Shown here in pieces: positions 8,500 to 16,726 of a DNA stretch of 64,000 nt. Below the pieces are notes generated by a model. That model saw only the letters and a program-made list of their open reading frames with translations, ran no database searches and was not told where the DNA came from. The DNA is from Sunxiuqinia sp963677175 (GTDB lineage Bacteria > Bacteroidota > Bacteroidia > Bacteroidales > Prolixibacteraceae). A program made the position numbers and the translations under genes. Position 1 is the first letter of the stretch, and each line of letters starts with the position of its first letter. Location of the stretch: positions 124,001-188,000 of the forward strand of contig CAXXES010000007.1 in assembly GCA_963677175.2 (NCBI GenBank), given 5' to 3'.

Positions 8500-9456
8500 A
8501 TGATTATACAAATTTTACTTTTAGTCCTCGGTTTGGGGCTGCTTATTAAAGGAGCCGACTGGATGGTGAGTGGCGCAACGGCCCTTGCAAAAAAGCACCA
8601 AATTTCGGACCTGGCCATTGGCTTGACCATTGTTGCTTTTGGAACCTCAGCGCCTGAGCTGGTTGTAAATACCTTTGCAGCCGTGCAAAATCACCACGAC
8701 CTGGTGTTTGGTAATGTGATTGGAAGTAATATCGTCAACTTATTTTTCATCCTCGGTATTGCCGGATTAATCACACCGTTGGTGGTGCAGTCGAGCACTG
8801 TTTGGAAAGAAATCCCCCTTTCGCTTTTTGCGGCAATCCTACTTTTTTTCCTGGCCAACGATGTGTTGTCGCCCGGAGTGAATTTCCTCTCCCGCATCGA
8901 TGGGCTGATTCTGTTGGCGCTATTCGCTGCCTTTCTGTTCTATGTGTACAAGCAGCTCAAAACCGACAAACAGGAATCGCTGCCGGATCAAAAACAATTT
9001 ACCAACCTGAAAATATGGACCTTCATCATCATTGGCATGGCGGGATTGGTTATTGGAGGTCGGCTGGTGGTAACCAATGCGGTGGAAATGGCCACTGCAA
9101 TGGGCATAAGCGAGAAGATTGTGGGCCTGACCATTGTTGCCCTGGGAACTTCGCTGCCTGAGCTAGCCACCTCGGTAGTTGCCGCCCTCAAGAAGAACAA
9201 CGACATTGCTGTTGGAAATATCATCGGATCCAACATCTTCAACATCTTTTTAATACTGGGGGTCAGCTCAGTTATAACGCCGGTAAGCTACCATCCGGTA
9301 TTCAACACTGATCTGTTGCTCCTTGGAGGTGGGACTTTGATTCTTTTTATTGCCATGTTTACCGGGCAAAAGAAAAAGCTCGACCGTTGGGAAGCCGGTG
9401 TCCTGCTGCTCATCTATATCGTATATACTGTTTATATCATACTAAAAGAATTGTAG
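8500..9456 (+). CDS. Na+/Ca2+ exchanger family (CaCA) antiporter, YrbG-like
   Basis: 318 residues, about ten hydrophobic helices. Both alpha repeats of the CaCA superfamily are seen: VAFGTSAPELVVN with GNVIGSNIVN near residues 47-80, and VALGTSLPELATSV with GNIIGSNIFN near residues 212-250. These carry the ion-coordinating acidic residues. It exchanges Ca2+ (or another cation) for Na+ or H+ across the inner membrane. It is a single gene, with array A upstream and the NYN gene 104 bases downstream. Confidence 0.93.
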   Translation: MIIQILLLVLGLGLLIKGADWMVSGATALAKKHQISDLAIGLTIVAFGTSAPELVVNTFAAVQNHHDLVFGNVIGSNIVNLFFILGIAGLITPLVVQSSTVWKEIPLSLFAAILLFFLANDVLSPGVNFLSRIDGLILLALFAAFLFYVYKQLKTDKQESLPDQKQFTNLKIWTFIIIGMAGLVIGGRLVVTNAVEMATAMGISEKIVGLTIVALGTSLPELATSVVAALKKNNDIAVGNIIGSNIFNIFLILGVSSVITPVSYHPVFNTDLLLLGGGTLILFIAMFTGQKKKLDRWEAGVLLLIYIVYTVYIILKEL

Positions 9457-9560
9457 CCGGTGCTAAAAAGTGAAGCGCCCCATGGATATTGGCAATATTT
9501 GCAGATCATGATGCTATTCACTTCTATAATGCGTAATTTGCAGAAAAATATCATTCAGCA

Positions 9561-10343
9561 ATGGATTTAAAATTAGCAGTATTAATTGATGGCGATAATA
9601 TCCCATCGGCTCATGTGAAGGAAATGATGGAAGAAATCGCCAAATATGGCAACCCAACCATCAAACGAATTTATGGCGATTGGACCAAGCCCAACCTTTC
9701 GCGATGGAAAAACCTGCTGCTTGAAAATGCCATCACACCCATCCAGCAATACGGGTACACCACCGGCAAAAACGCCACCGACTCGGCCATGATTATTGAT
9801 GCGATGGACATTTTGTATTCAGAAAAAGTGAATGGCTTTTGCCTGGTTTCAAGCGACAGTGACTTTACACGACTGGCCACCCGCCTGCGCGAAGCCGGCA
9901 TGAAAGTATTCGGCATTGGCGAAAAGAAAACACCCGACCCCTTTATTGTAGCCTGCGATAAGTTTATTTACATCGAAATTTTGAAGAACCAAAACCCGGA
10001 AAGTGGGGCTGAAGTGAATGAAAGCAAAGTCGCACCCAAAAGTGATGTCGATAAAATCACGCCAAAAGTGATTCGCTTGATTTCTTCGTCCATCTCCGAC
10101 TTGGCTGATGATGATGGCTGGGCATTTTTGGGTGAAGTGGGCAACCTGATTCAGAAAAAGCAACCCAACTTCGACGCCCGAAACTACGGCTTTCAAAAGT
10201 TGACGCCTTTGATCCGATCGATTCCGGAATTCGAGATCGAACAACGGGAAAACACCAAAGGACAGCTCAAATTGATTTACGTGCGGAAGAAGGAAAAGCA
10301 AAAAGGCAGCACCGCCAAATCGAAAACACGTAGTCGGAACTAG
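9561..10343 (+). CDS. NYN-domain ribonuclease-like protein with OST-HTH/LOTUS domain
   Basis: 260 residues. The N-terminal NYN (LabA/DUF88, PIN-like) domain spans about 1-140, with acidic catalytic-type positions in VLIDGDNIP, KNATDSAMIIDAMD and CLVSSDSDFTRL. The C-terminal part (about 160-245: VIRLISSSISDLADDDGWAFLGEVGNL, split here only for description as the LOTUS helix-turn-helix start) matches the OST-HTH/LOTUS fold that binds RNA. The tail is basic. Bacterial NYN-LOTUS proteins are predicted RNA-processing nucleases, with the substrate unknown. It is a single gene on its strand. Confidence 0.9.
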   Translation: MDLKLAVLIDGDNIPSAHVKEMMEEIAKYGNPTIKRIYGDWTKPNLSRWKNLLLENAITPIQQYGYTTGKNATDSAMIIDAMDILYSEKVNGFCLVSSDSDFTRLATRLREAGMKVFGIGEKKTPDPFIVACDKFIYIEILKNQNPESGAEVNESKVAPKSDVDKITPKVIRLISSSISDLADDDGWAFLGEVGNLIQKKQPNFDARNYGFQKLTPLIRSIPEFEIEQRENTKGQLKLIYVRKKEKQKGSTAKSKTRSRN

Positions 10344-10424
10344 CGTTCTTCTCGTGAGCCAATTCAGACAAACTTATGGTTTGGTTTTTGTTGCCTCAAC
10401 AAATCAGATCAAAACCTGTGACTG

Positions 10425-10871
10425 ATGAAACGTCCAAAATTACACTTCTCACTTTTACCCATCGGGAAATTTCGATTGCCCGTGTTTTTCCTTTGTCTAA
10501 TTACGTCTGTCACTTTCGCTCAGGAACAACAAAATAAGGAAGAACCCATTTGGTTTATTGCCAGCGAGCTCCCCAACTTCCATTATAAAGGTGGTCCTTC
10601 CATGTATGAGAGCTTTGCGCTTTATGTACAGGATAGCTTGCGGCTTTCGGCACCGGAATGCCAGGGGAAGGTACTGGTGAGTTTTGTGGTTGAAAAAGAC
10701 AGTACCATCAGCACGGTGCAAATCCGTCAAGGACTGGATGATTGCCCCGGGCACGAAGAAGAAGTGAAAAGGCTGCTGTTATCCATGCCTCCTTGGCTGC
10801 CGGGAAAGAATGGCAATGAAGTGGTTCGTGTAAGCATGCGTATGCCCATTATTTTTCAATCGAAACCTTAA
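10425..10871 (+). CDS. Secreted TonB C-terminal-domain-like protein
   Basis: 148 residues. The signal peptide occupies about 1-32 (hydrophobic LPVFFLCLITSVTFA, then QEQQ). The rest resembles the TonB C-terminal fold: GKVLVSFVVEKDSTISTVQI, then EEVKRLLLSMPPWLPGK, the pattern of Bacteroidota 'energy transducer TonB' proteins. It lacks the membrane anchor and proline-rich spacer of a true TonB, so it is probably a periplasmic protein using the fold for binding, not for energising receptors. It converges with the sigma-factor partner gene, the two stops being 1 base apart. Confidence 0.7.
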   Translation: MKRPKLHFSLLPIGKFRLPVFFLCLITSVTFAQEQQNKEEPIWFIASELPNFHYKGGPSMYESFALYVQDSLRLSAPECQGKVLVSFVVEKDSTISTVQIRQGLDDCPGHEEEVKRLLLSMPPWLPGKNGNEVVRVSMRMPIIFQSKP

Positions 10872-10872
10872 T

Positions 10873-11280
10873 TTATCCAATAGGTTTGCGTTTCAAAATC
10901 CATTGATCGAGCAGAAGTAAGAAGGTTGCCGACAAGAAAATGACAACCACATACTGGGGCAAGCCCCCTAAAACACCTGTGATTTTGTCTCCAGCTTCGG
11001 TTGCTTCCGACAAATCAACTTTTGGCAGCCAGCTAAAAAATTTACTCCCTCCTGGCGAAGCGCTTTCCGCACCGGTGCTGAACATGGAATACACAACAAA
11101 ACCACCAATAACCGCATACACGATCCGTAAAAACCATTTATTCAGCACAGGTTTGTATTCCGAAATCCGATTGGTTTCAGCGTAAATCCGGTTCATCACA
11201 TTAACCGTGAAATCGCCGGGCGACTTCTCCGGCTGATAGCTTTTCATCAATTCTCTGAAATTTTTATCGATCTGTTTCAT
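10873..11280 (-). CDS. Membrane protein downstream of an ECF sigma factor, possible anti-sigma factor
   Basis: 135 residues. The N-terminal cytoplasmic segment (about 1-47, MKQIDKNFRELMKSYQPEK) is followed by two transmembrane helices, about 48-66 and 108-127. It starts 20 bases after the stop of the sigma-70 family gene on the same strand, the usual place for an anti-sigma factor. No zinc-finger (HxxxCxxC) anti-sigma motif is present, so the role rests on position and topology alone. Confidence 0.6.
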   Translation of the reverse strand: MKQIDKNFRELMKSYQPEKSPGDFTVNVMNRIYAETNRISEYKPVLNKWFLRIVYAVIGGFVVYSMFSTGAESASPGGSKFFSWLPKVDLSEATEAGDKITGVLGGLPQYVVVIFLSATFLLLLDQWILKRKPIG

Positions 11281-11300
11281 GATATTTCCTCCTGCTCCTT

Positions 11301-11876
11301 TTACAACACATTAAAAACGGCTTCTTCCAAGTTTTCTTTTAAATAGCCATACATTTTTTTTCGTGCCCGGTGAATTTTCACCTTCACATTACTCTCGCTC
11401 AAGCCGGTAATCTGTGCAATATCTTCCATTCGCTGATCTTCATAGTAAAACAAGGTAATCAGCACCTGGTCATCTTCGGGTAGGGTAGCCATCGCCTTTT
11501 TCAAACTTCCGGCCAAGGCTTCCTGATCAATGTCCGTCAGGCGGTTGCTAATGTTCAGCTCATCCTGATCGCTTAACCGTTGCTCATCGAGCGAGTACAG
11601 TTCCACTTTTCGCTTCCGTAGTTGTGTGATGGCTCCGTTGTAGGCAATCCGGTAAAGCCAGGTCGAAAATTTAGAACTTCCCCGATAGGTGCCAATCGAC
11701 TGAAAAGCCTTAACAAAAGTGTCTTGTGCCAACTCTTCAGCATCTTCCGTATTCTTCAGCATTTTCAAAGATAATCCATACACCATATCGCGGTATTTTT
11801 CAACCAAATAGGAAAAGGCCGACAGCTCGCCGCTCTTCACCTTATCGATATAATAATGATCATCTTTCGGGTTCAT
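11301..11876 (-). CDS. RNA polymerase ECF sigma factor (sigma-70 family)
   Basis: 191 residues. Region 2 is seen at about 25-95 (YRDMVYGLSLKML, DAEELAQDTFVKAF, FSTWLYRIAYN). Region 4 is at about 125-180 (LPEDDQVLITLFY, MEDIAQITGLSESNVKVKIHRARKK). There is no region 1.1 or 3, so it is of the extracytoplasmic-function type. It would direct RNA polymerase to a stress- or envelope-related regulon. The membrane protein gene follows after 20 bases. Confidence 0.94.
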   Translation of the reverse strand: MNPKDDHYYIDKVKSGELSAFSYLVEKYRDMVYGLSLKMLKNTEDAEELAQDTFVKAFQSIGTYRGSSKFSTWLYRIAYNGAITQLRKRKVELYSLDEQRLSDQDELNISNRLTDIDQEALAGSLKKAMATLPEDDQVLITLFYYEDQRMEDIAQITGLSESNVKVKIHRARKKMYGYLKENLEEAVFNVL

Positions 11877-12057
11877 GCTACATTTTGACGAACGATTAGG
11901 CCAGTGGTTACAAAAATGCGGGAATATTTTTGAGCGGCTTCATCCACGGGAAATAGCGCCCTCTTTAAGTTGAAGAAAAAAACAACGAGCTTGTAACCGA
12001 CTAGCCAAAGCTGCGTCATAAGGGCGTAGAGAAAATTAGAAACTAAAAAATACAGCT

Positions 12058-12393
12058 ATGAACGAAGCAATTGTAATTCCAGTAAGTTTTTTCGCCTTTA
12101 TTTTTGCCATGGTTTATGTGTACTTAACCACACGAAACAAAGAGCGAATGGCGATGATTGAGAAAGGAACCGACCCGACTGTTTTTAAAGGGGTTGGCAG
12201 ATACTCCAACTTTCTGACCTTGAAGTTTGGCCTGTTATTTATAGGCGCGGCCCTGGGTGTTTTGGCAGGAAGTATTTTGTATGCAACCACAAGCCTCGAC
12301 GACGGAGCAGCTTATATATCCATGATTTTCCTGTTTGCAGGACTCGGGTTAGTAGCCGGGTATTGGATCCAGTCCAAAAAAGAAAAAGAATAA
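12058..12393 (+). CDS. DUF6249-type small membrane protein
   Basis: 111 residues with three hydrophobic helices (about 5-22, 57-80, 87-105) and the segment RNKERMAMIEKGTDPTVF between helices 1 and 2. I recognise this arrangement from the DUF6249 family, commonly found beside ECF sigma-factor genes in Bacteroidota. It is divergent from the sigma gene across about 180 bases, which probably hold both promoters. Function unknown. A hairpin terminator follows. Confidence 0.75.
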   Translation: MNEAIVIPVSFFAFIFAMVYVYLTTRNKERMAMIEKGTDPTVFKGVGRYSNFLTLKFGLLFIGAALGVLAGSILYATTSLDDGAAYISMIFLFAGLGLVAGYWIQSKKEKE

Positions 12394-12418
12394 GCTTTTG
12401 TCGATGCACACCAACAAA

Positions 12419-12452
12419 GCCATCAGGAGTTTTTCCTGATGGCTTCTTCTTG
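12419..12452. terminator. Hairpin terminator between the DUF6249 and M64 peptidase genes
   Basis: A 10-bp stem, GCCATCAGGA / TCCTGATGGC, has a short loop and a TTCTTCTT run on the right side. The genes on both sides converge here, so it may serve both directions. Confidence 0.8.
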
Positions 12453-12491
12453 TTTAAGCTTTACGATTTCCGGAAATCTTCTTCCGCATTT

Positions 12492-13775
12492 CTATTCACA
12501 ATGCCATTCAATGGCTTGTTCAATGGCTTGCTCACACACGGGGCAAAAACTTTTGGGGCCGTTGCTCTTCATGCGGCAATCCATTACCGGACTGTAAATC
12601 CCCTTTTCCAGATAACCGCCTCCTTCAAAAAGGCCGACTACGTCCGCCCATTTATTCGTCCGCGGTGTAGGCTGCGGTGTGTTCTCGTCGATCATTCCAG
12701 CCCATTTCGAATCAAAATCAACCAGAGTTGTAATATTGGGTTCCCAAGGCTCCACCTCTAAGTTGTAATACTCGCTGTAAGCTACGTCCGAGGTGTAATA
12801 TTCATCAGCCAAACCCGCAAAACCATGGCCGAATTCATGAATAAATACGGTTTCGGATAACGTATCGTCAACCGATGTAACCGATAAAAAGTTATAAAAT
12901 CCACCGCCTCCATATTTGTCAGTATTGACAAGCAAATAAATATGGTCATAGGGCACCACCGATGCCGCATCGTGAATTGATAACATATCCTGCGAGGTCA
13001 GGTAGCGGGGAGTATCGAAGGTGTAAAAATGTGAGTTGAAAGCCGTGTTTTTGTAAATATGCTCCCCGGGAACATCAGTCCCCGACTCGGCTGACGGCAC
13101 TTTTACTGCGTACCAGTTGAAATCTTGTTTGTGCCGGTTGAAAGGTTCCACCTCAAACATGGCCTTAACCATGCGATTGGCATCAGCCACAAATTTGTCC
13201 ATTTCATCAGCGGTGTAACCTTCGGGCAGGATAACCACGTCCACTTTCTTTTGGGGCGATCCTTGCACCGAAAGTTCAGCAACTTCGTAAGCCGGCACTT
13301 GTTCTTCCAAAATAAAATAGTCGTCAGGATCAATCTCTGTACTAAAAACCTCCGTGAATTCGCCTTCCCAAGTTCGTTCTTCAATCACCAACCGGCAAGT
13401 TTTCTTTGGAAAAGGAAAAATAGCCACCTGGTAGAAGCCGCGTTTCTTCACTTTAGCCTCATCGGTGGTTTGCCATTCCTGAAATAGGGGGCTAAAGCCC
13501 TTCGCAAAAAGCAATTCGTTGGAAACTTGATCAAACAATCGGTACCGATAGGTTCCCATGTCATAAATATCAATCAAATTGATGTGCGAACCGCCGTAAT
13601 GGGGCTCCTTTTTCATTTGTCTGAGAATAACTTCCGCGCTACTATCGCTGCCAGTCAATAAATAATCGACCCTTAACGCCTTGTTTCTGAAATGGTCTGA
13701 AAACTTTGGCTGTGCCAGAATAATTTGCGGCAGGATGAAAAACAAGAAGCTGACTAATCCCCATTTTCTAATCAT
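12492..13775 (-). CDS. Secreted M64 family metallopeptidase (IgA peptidase M64-like)
   Basis: 427 residues from the ATG at 13775; the frame extends to a TTG at 13814, but only the chosen start gives a clean signal peptide (IRKWGLVSFLFFILPQIILAQ). An N-terminal M64_N-like beta domain is followed by the peptidase domain with zinc motif HEFGHGFAGLADEYY near residues 313-327 (HExxH plus a downstream Asp). Family members such as BACOVA-type M64 enzymes are zinc endopeptidases; the substrate here is unknown. The C-terminus has a cluster MDCRMKSNG...FCPVCEQ with three cysteines. It is divergent from the MscS gene. Confidence 0.9.
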   Translation of the reverse strand: MIRKWGLVSFLFFILPQIILAQPKFSDHFRNKALRVDYLLTGSDSSAEVILRQMKKEPHYGGSHINLIDIYDMGTYRYRLFDQVSNELLFAKGFSPLFQEWQTTDEAKVKKRGFYQVAIFPFPKKTCRLVIEERTWEGEFTEVFSTEIDPDDYFILEEQVPAYEVAELSVQGSPQKKVDVVILPEGYTADEMDKFVADANRMVKAMFEVEPFNRHKQDFNWYAVKVPSAESGTDVPGEHIYKNTAFNSHFYTFDTPRYLTSQDMLSIHDAASVVPYDHIYLLVNTDKYGGGGFYNFLSVTSVDDTLSETVFIHEFGHGFAGLADEYYTSDVAYSEYYNLEVEPWEPNITTLVDFDSKWAGMIDENTPQPTPRTNKWADVVGLFEGGGYLEKGIYSPVMDCRMKSNGPKSFCPVCEQAIEQAIEWHCE

Positions 13776-13842
13776 AACAAAATCATTAATTTTAGCTCCT
13801 AAATTTAGTAACAAATCAACAGATTCAATTGACTTTTCTCAT

Positions 13843-15117
13843 ATGAACTACTTATTGGAGCTCTTTAAAACAATTTTAGTAGACCTTTATATCCCAGACA
13901 AGACCGCCAATCTTATTGCAACTTTTGCTTGTCTGCTTGTATTATTTCTGGTGGCTTATTTTGCCCATTGGCTTACCCGGAAGGTTTTGGTTAAGGTTGT
14001 GCATCAATTTGCAGCAAAAACGAAAACTCAATGGGACGACTTTCTCATTAAGAGGGGCGTTTTTAATGCTTTGGCGCATTTAGCATCGGCACTGATCATC
14101 TATTATGCCCGGAATTTCTCCGGAAGTGAATTCATCAGCAACTTGTTATCCAATCTGGTCAATATTTACTTTATTGGTATTTTCTCTTTGTTTGCTGTAA
14201 GACTGGCCAATGCGACCAACGACATCTACCAAACCACACCTTACGCGGTCAACCGACCAATCAAAGGGTATATTCAGTTATTGCAAATCCTGTTCATCTG
14301 CATCGCGGTGATTTTCTTTATCTCGATTTTGATGGGAAAATCACCGCTTTACCTGATTGGTGGGTTAGGTGCTATTGCCGCTGTACTGCTCTTGGTTTTT
14401 AAAGATACCATCCTGAGCCTGGTAGCCAGCATCCAACTATCGGCCAACCATATGCTGAAACCTGGCGACTGGATTTCCATGCCCAGTCACAATGCCGACG
14501 GAACAGTGATCGACATCAGTCTAAACACGGTAAAAGTGCAAAACTGGGATAAAACCATTACCACCATTCCCACTTATGCGCTGGTTTCGGAGTCATTCAA
14601 CAACTGGATTGGCATGGAAGAATCGGGCGGACGCCGGATTAAGCGCTCCGTGAATCTGGACATGCGAAGTGTGCGATTCTGCGACAAAGCGTTGCTGGAA
14701 AAACTAAGCCGATTCTACATGTTAAAAGATTATTTGGCCGAGCGCGAAAAAGAGATTCAGGAATACAATAAGAAACTAAACGTGGAAGAAGGCGATGTGT
14801 TTAACGGCCGGCGACAAACCAACCTGGGAATTTTCCGTCGTTATCTGGAAAACTACCTGCGCCAGCATCCCTTGATCCATCAGGACATGACTTTTTTGGT
14901 CCGTCATTTACAACCTTCGGAAAAAGGGTTGCCGCTCGAGTTTTATGTTTTCAGCAAAGATCAGGAATGGGCAAAATACGAATCTCTCCAAGCGGATATT
15001 ATGGATCATGTGCTGTCCATTTTACCCGAATTTGGACTTCGGGTCTTTCAAAATCCGAGTGGAAATGACATCTCTGATTTTCTAAGTCAGCAAAACGCAC
15101 CTTTGAAAAACGCTTAG
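13843..15117 (+). CDS. Mechanosensitive ion channel, MscS family
   Basis: 424 residues from the ATG at 13843; the open frame starts much earlier, inside the opposite-strand peptidase gene. There are four to five hydrophobic helices up to about residue 200. A glycine/alanine-rich pore helix (LIGGLGAIAAVLLLVFKDTILSL, described in pieces) leads into the beta domain (KPGDWISMPSH, DGTVIDISLNTVKVQNWD). It resembles the YbdG/MSCS-like type with a long C-terminal cytoplasmic domain. It opens under membrane tension to release osmolytes. Confidence 0.9.
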   Translation: MNYLLELFKTILVDLYIPDKTANLIATFACLLVLFLVAYFAHWLTRKVLVKVVHQFAAKTKTQWDDFLIKRGVFNALAHLASALIIYYARNFSGSEFISNLLSNLVNIYFIGIFSLFAVRLANATNDIYQTTPYAVNRPIKGYIQLLQILFICIAVIFFISILMGKSPLYLIGGLGAIAAVLLLVFKDTILSLVASIQLSANHMLKPGDWISMPSHNADGTVIDISLNTVKVQNWDKTITTIPTYALVSESFNNWIGMEESGGRRIKRSVNLDMRSVRFCDKALLEKLSRFYMLKDYLAEREKEIQEYNKKLNVEEGDVFNGRRQTNLGIFRRYLENYLRQHPLIHQDMTFLVRHLQPSEKGLPLEFYVFSKDQEWAKYESLQADIMDHVLSILPEFGLRVFQNPSGNDISDFLSQQNAPLKNA

Positions 15118-15327
15118 ATCGGGACTTATTTTCATTCGACCTTGAGATGGGAATTAAAAAAATTAGCTTACTTTCGCCGTCAAAACCTGAAACAACTAAT
15201 TATAACCATTTGCAGTTATTTGCTTACAAATCATTACCAATGGCAGGCTCAAAAATACGGTTACTTAATGATGGTTGTTTTTTATATCTTTAGCTTTTAA
15301 TTTCGAAGTTGAAAAAAAATATCAAAA

Positions 15328-15807
15328 ATGAATAAAGACCATAGTGTTCCGCTACCACAGATTGACGAGTTGGATGAGAAGATCCTCCGGTTAATTACCA
15401 AAAACGCAAGAATTCCGTTCCTGGAGGTAGCCAGGGAATGCGGCGTTTCGGGAGCAGCCATTCACCAACGCGTGCAGCGCCTGTTGAACCTCGGAGTTGT
15501 TTCCGGAAGTGAGTTTATTGTTAATCCGTCAAAGTTGGGTTACAATACCTGCGCCTACATGGGGCTTTTTCTCGATAAGGCTAAGTACCATACCCAAGTG
15601 GTTGAAGCACTGAGAAAAATTCCCGAAATCGTTGAGTGTCATTACACCACCGGTTCGTATGCTATTTTTATAAAAATACAAACCAAGACCAACAATCACC
15701 TGAAGCGAATTATTGATGAGGAGTTGCAGGAAATTGATGGTCTTGCCCGAACCGAGACCTTTATTTCGCTTGAAATGGAATTCAAACGCCAGGTTCCGAT
15801 AAAATAA
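15328..15807 (+). CDS. Lrp/AsnC family transcriptional regulator
   Basis: 159 residues. The N-terminal winged helix-turn-helix runs from LDEKILRLITKNAR to HQRVQRLLNLGVV (about 10-65). The C-terminal RAM/ligand-binding domain is at about 75-150 (YMGLFLDKAKYH, VVEALRKIPEIVECHYTTGSYAIF). Such proteins sense amino acids and form octamers. A possible -7 element (TATATCTTTAG-like) lies around 15285. The regulon cannot be told from context. The next 900 bases contain no gene. Confidence 0.92.
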   Translation: MNKDHSVPLPQIDELDEKILRLITKNARIPFLEVARECGVSGAAIHQRVQRLLNLGVVSGSEFIVNPSKLGYNTCAYMGLFLDKAKYHTQVVEALRKIPEIVECHYTTGSYAIFIKIQTKTNNHLKRIIDEELQEIDGLARTETFISLEMEFKRQVPIK

Positions 15808-16270
15808 AATAAGAAGCTCAACAGCATAGCGCCTCCTTCAGAAACTACCTTTTATTGACGGACGTCGCATTGCAAAACGTTTGTTTATTCTCAATGCTTC
15901 TTTGTCCTCATGCCGGACGGGCACATCCTTTTTCATTGATAAAAAGGATGCAAAAATCTAGTCAAAGTTATCCTTCTCCCCACCTCAGGATTTTTTCTTT
16001 CCTCCGGCAGCTGCCGAACCGGATACCCGCCAAAACTTGTCCGGCTTCTGACGGAAATCCTTCCCGCCAACGCCGGACCGGGCGACTTTGACGGCTTACG
16101 CTGCGGTGAAGTGGGGGACTTAAGGATCGAAACTTTTCCGTTGGGTTCTGTCGTCTGGCTCTTTGAAAAAAGTCCAGATCAAGTGAGGATCAATACGCAT
16201 AGAGTTGTGTATAAAGCGTAGCTTCAGAAAAGGGGGCGTCTTTCTTTTATGAGGTCATTTTTTTGAGAAT
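15808..16270. other. Non-coding stretch with hairpin upstream of array B
   Basis: No gene recognised. It holds a 10-bp inverted repeat, CATCCTTTTT / AAAAAGGATG (15924-15933 with 15941-15950, 7-base loop), and a GC-rich patch around 15990-16110. As with array A, a large palindrome lies upstream of the repeat array, but the two upstream sequences are not clearly related. Confidence 0.5.
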
Positions 16271-16629
16271 ATGATAAGGTCAGAATTTTTCATGGACAAC
16301 TCCATGGCTCTTGGTAAGTACTCCATGATCACCGTGGACAAGGTCAGAAATTTTTCTAGATAACTCCATGAAGACCGTGGAGTATTCTATCGTTACCATG
16401 GACAAGGTAAAAACCTTCATGGACAACTCCATGGCTCTTGGTAAGTACTCCATCGTTACCATGGACAAGGTCATAACCTTCATGGACAACTCCATGGCTC
16501 TTGGCAAGTACTCCATGAAGACCGTGGACAACTCCATGAAGACCATGGAGTACTCCATCGTTATCGTGGACAAGGTCAGAAATTTTTCTAGATAACTCCA
16601 TGAAGACCATGGACAAGGTCACCAAGACA
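16271..16629. repeat. 21-bp-period tandem array B (about 17 units)
   Basis: Units step by 21 bases with only two 1-base slips. They fall into a few interchangeable types: ATGGACAAGGTCA..., ATGGACAACTCCATGGCTC, GGtAAGTACTCCAT... and GTGGACAACTCCATGAAG. Many contain the dyad TGGA-n4-TCCA. A 43-base block (16334-16376) is repeated exactly at 16566-16608. Different units are combined in different orders, so the array looks like a shuffled mosaic. Heptapeptide-repeat open frames occur on both strands as a consequence of the period; none has a known family or signal. Confidence 0.88.
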
Positions 16630-16656
16630 TAGTTTAAGAGTACCGGCTTTTGTCCA

Positions 16657-16700
16657 AAAGAAAAGCGACCTGGCTAATGCCAAATCGCTTTTTCTTTCTT
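16657..16700 (-). terminator. Hairpin terminator after htpG
   Basis: The stem AAAAGCGA / TCGCTTTT (16661-16668 with 16685-16692) has an inner TGGC/GCCA pair. A- and T-rich flanks lie on both sides, so it can act on the minus strand for htpG. Confidence 0.75.
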
Positions 16701-16726
16701 TAAATATATTGGGTATTAACATGAGC

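Noticed and set aside
16280..16625. Several overlapping heptapeptide-repeat frames on both strands of array B
   Set aside because: Three frames on two strands are open at once, which is expected from a 21-base period. Nothing favours one of them as coding.
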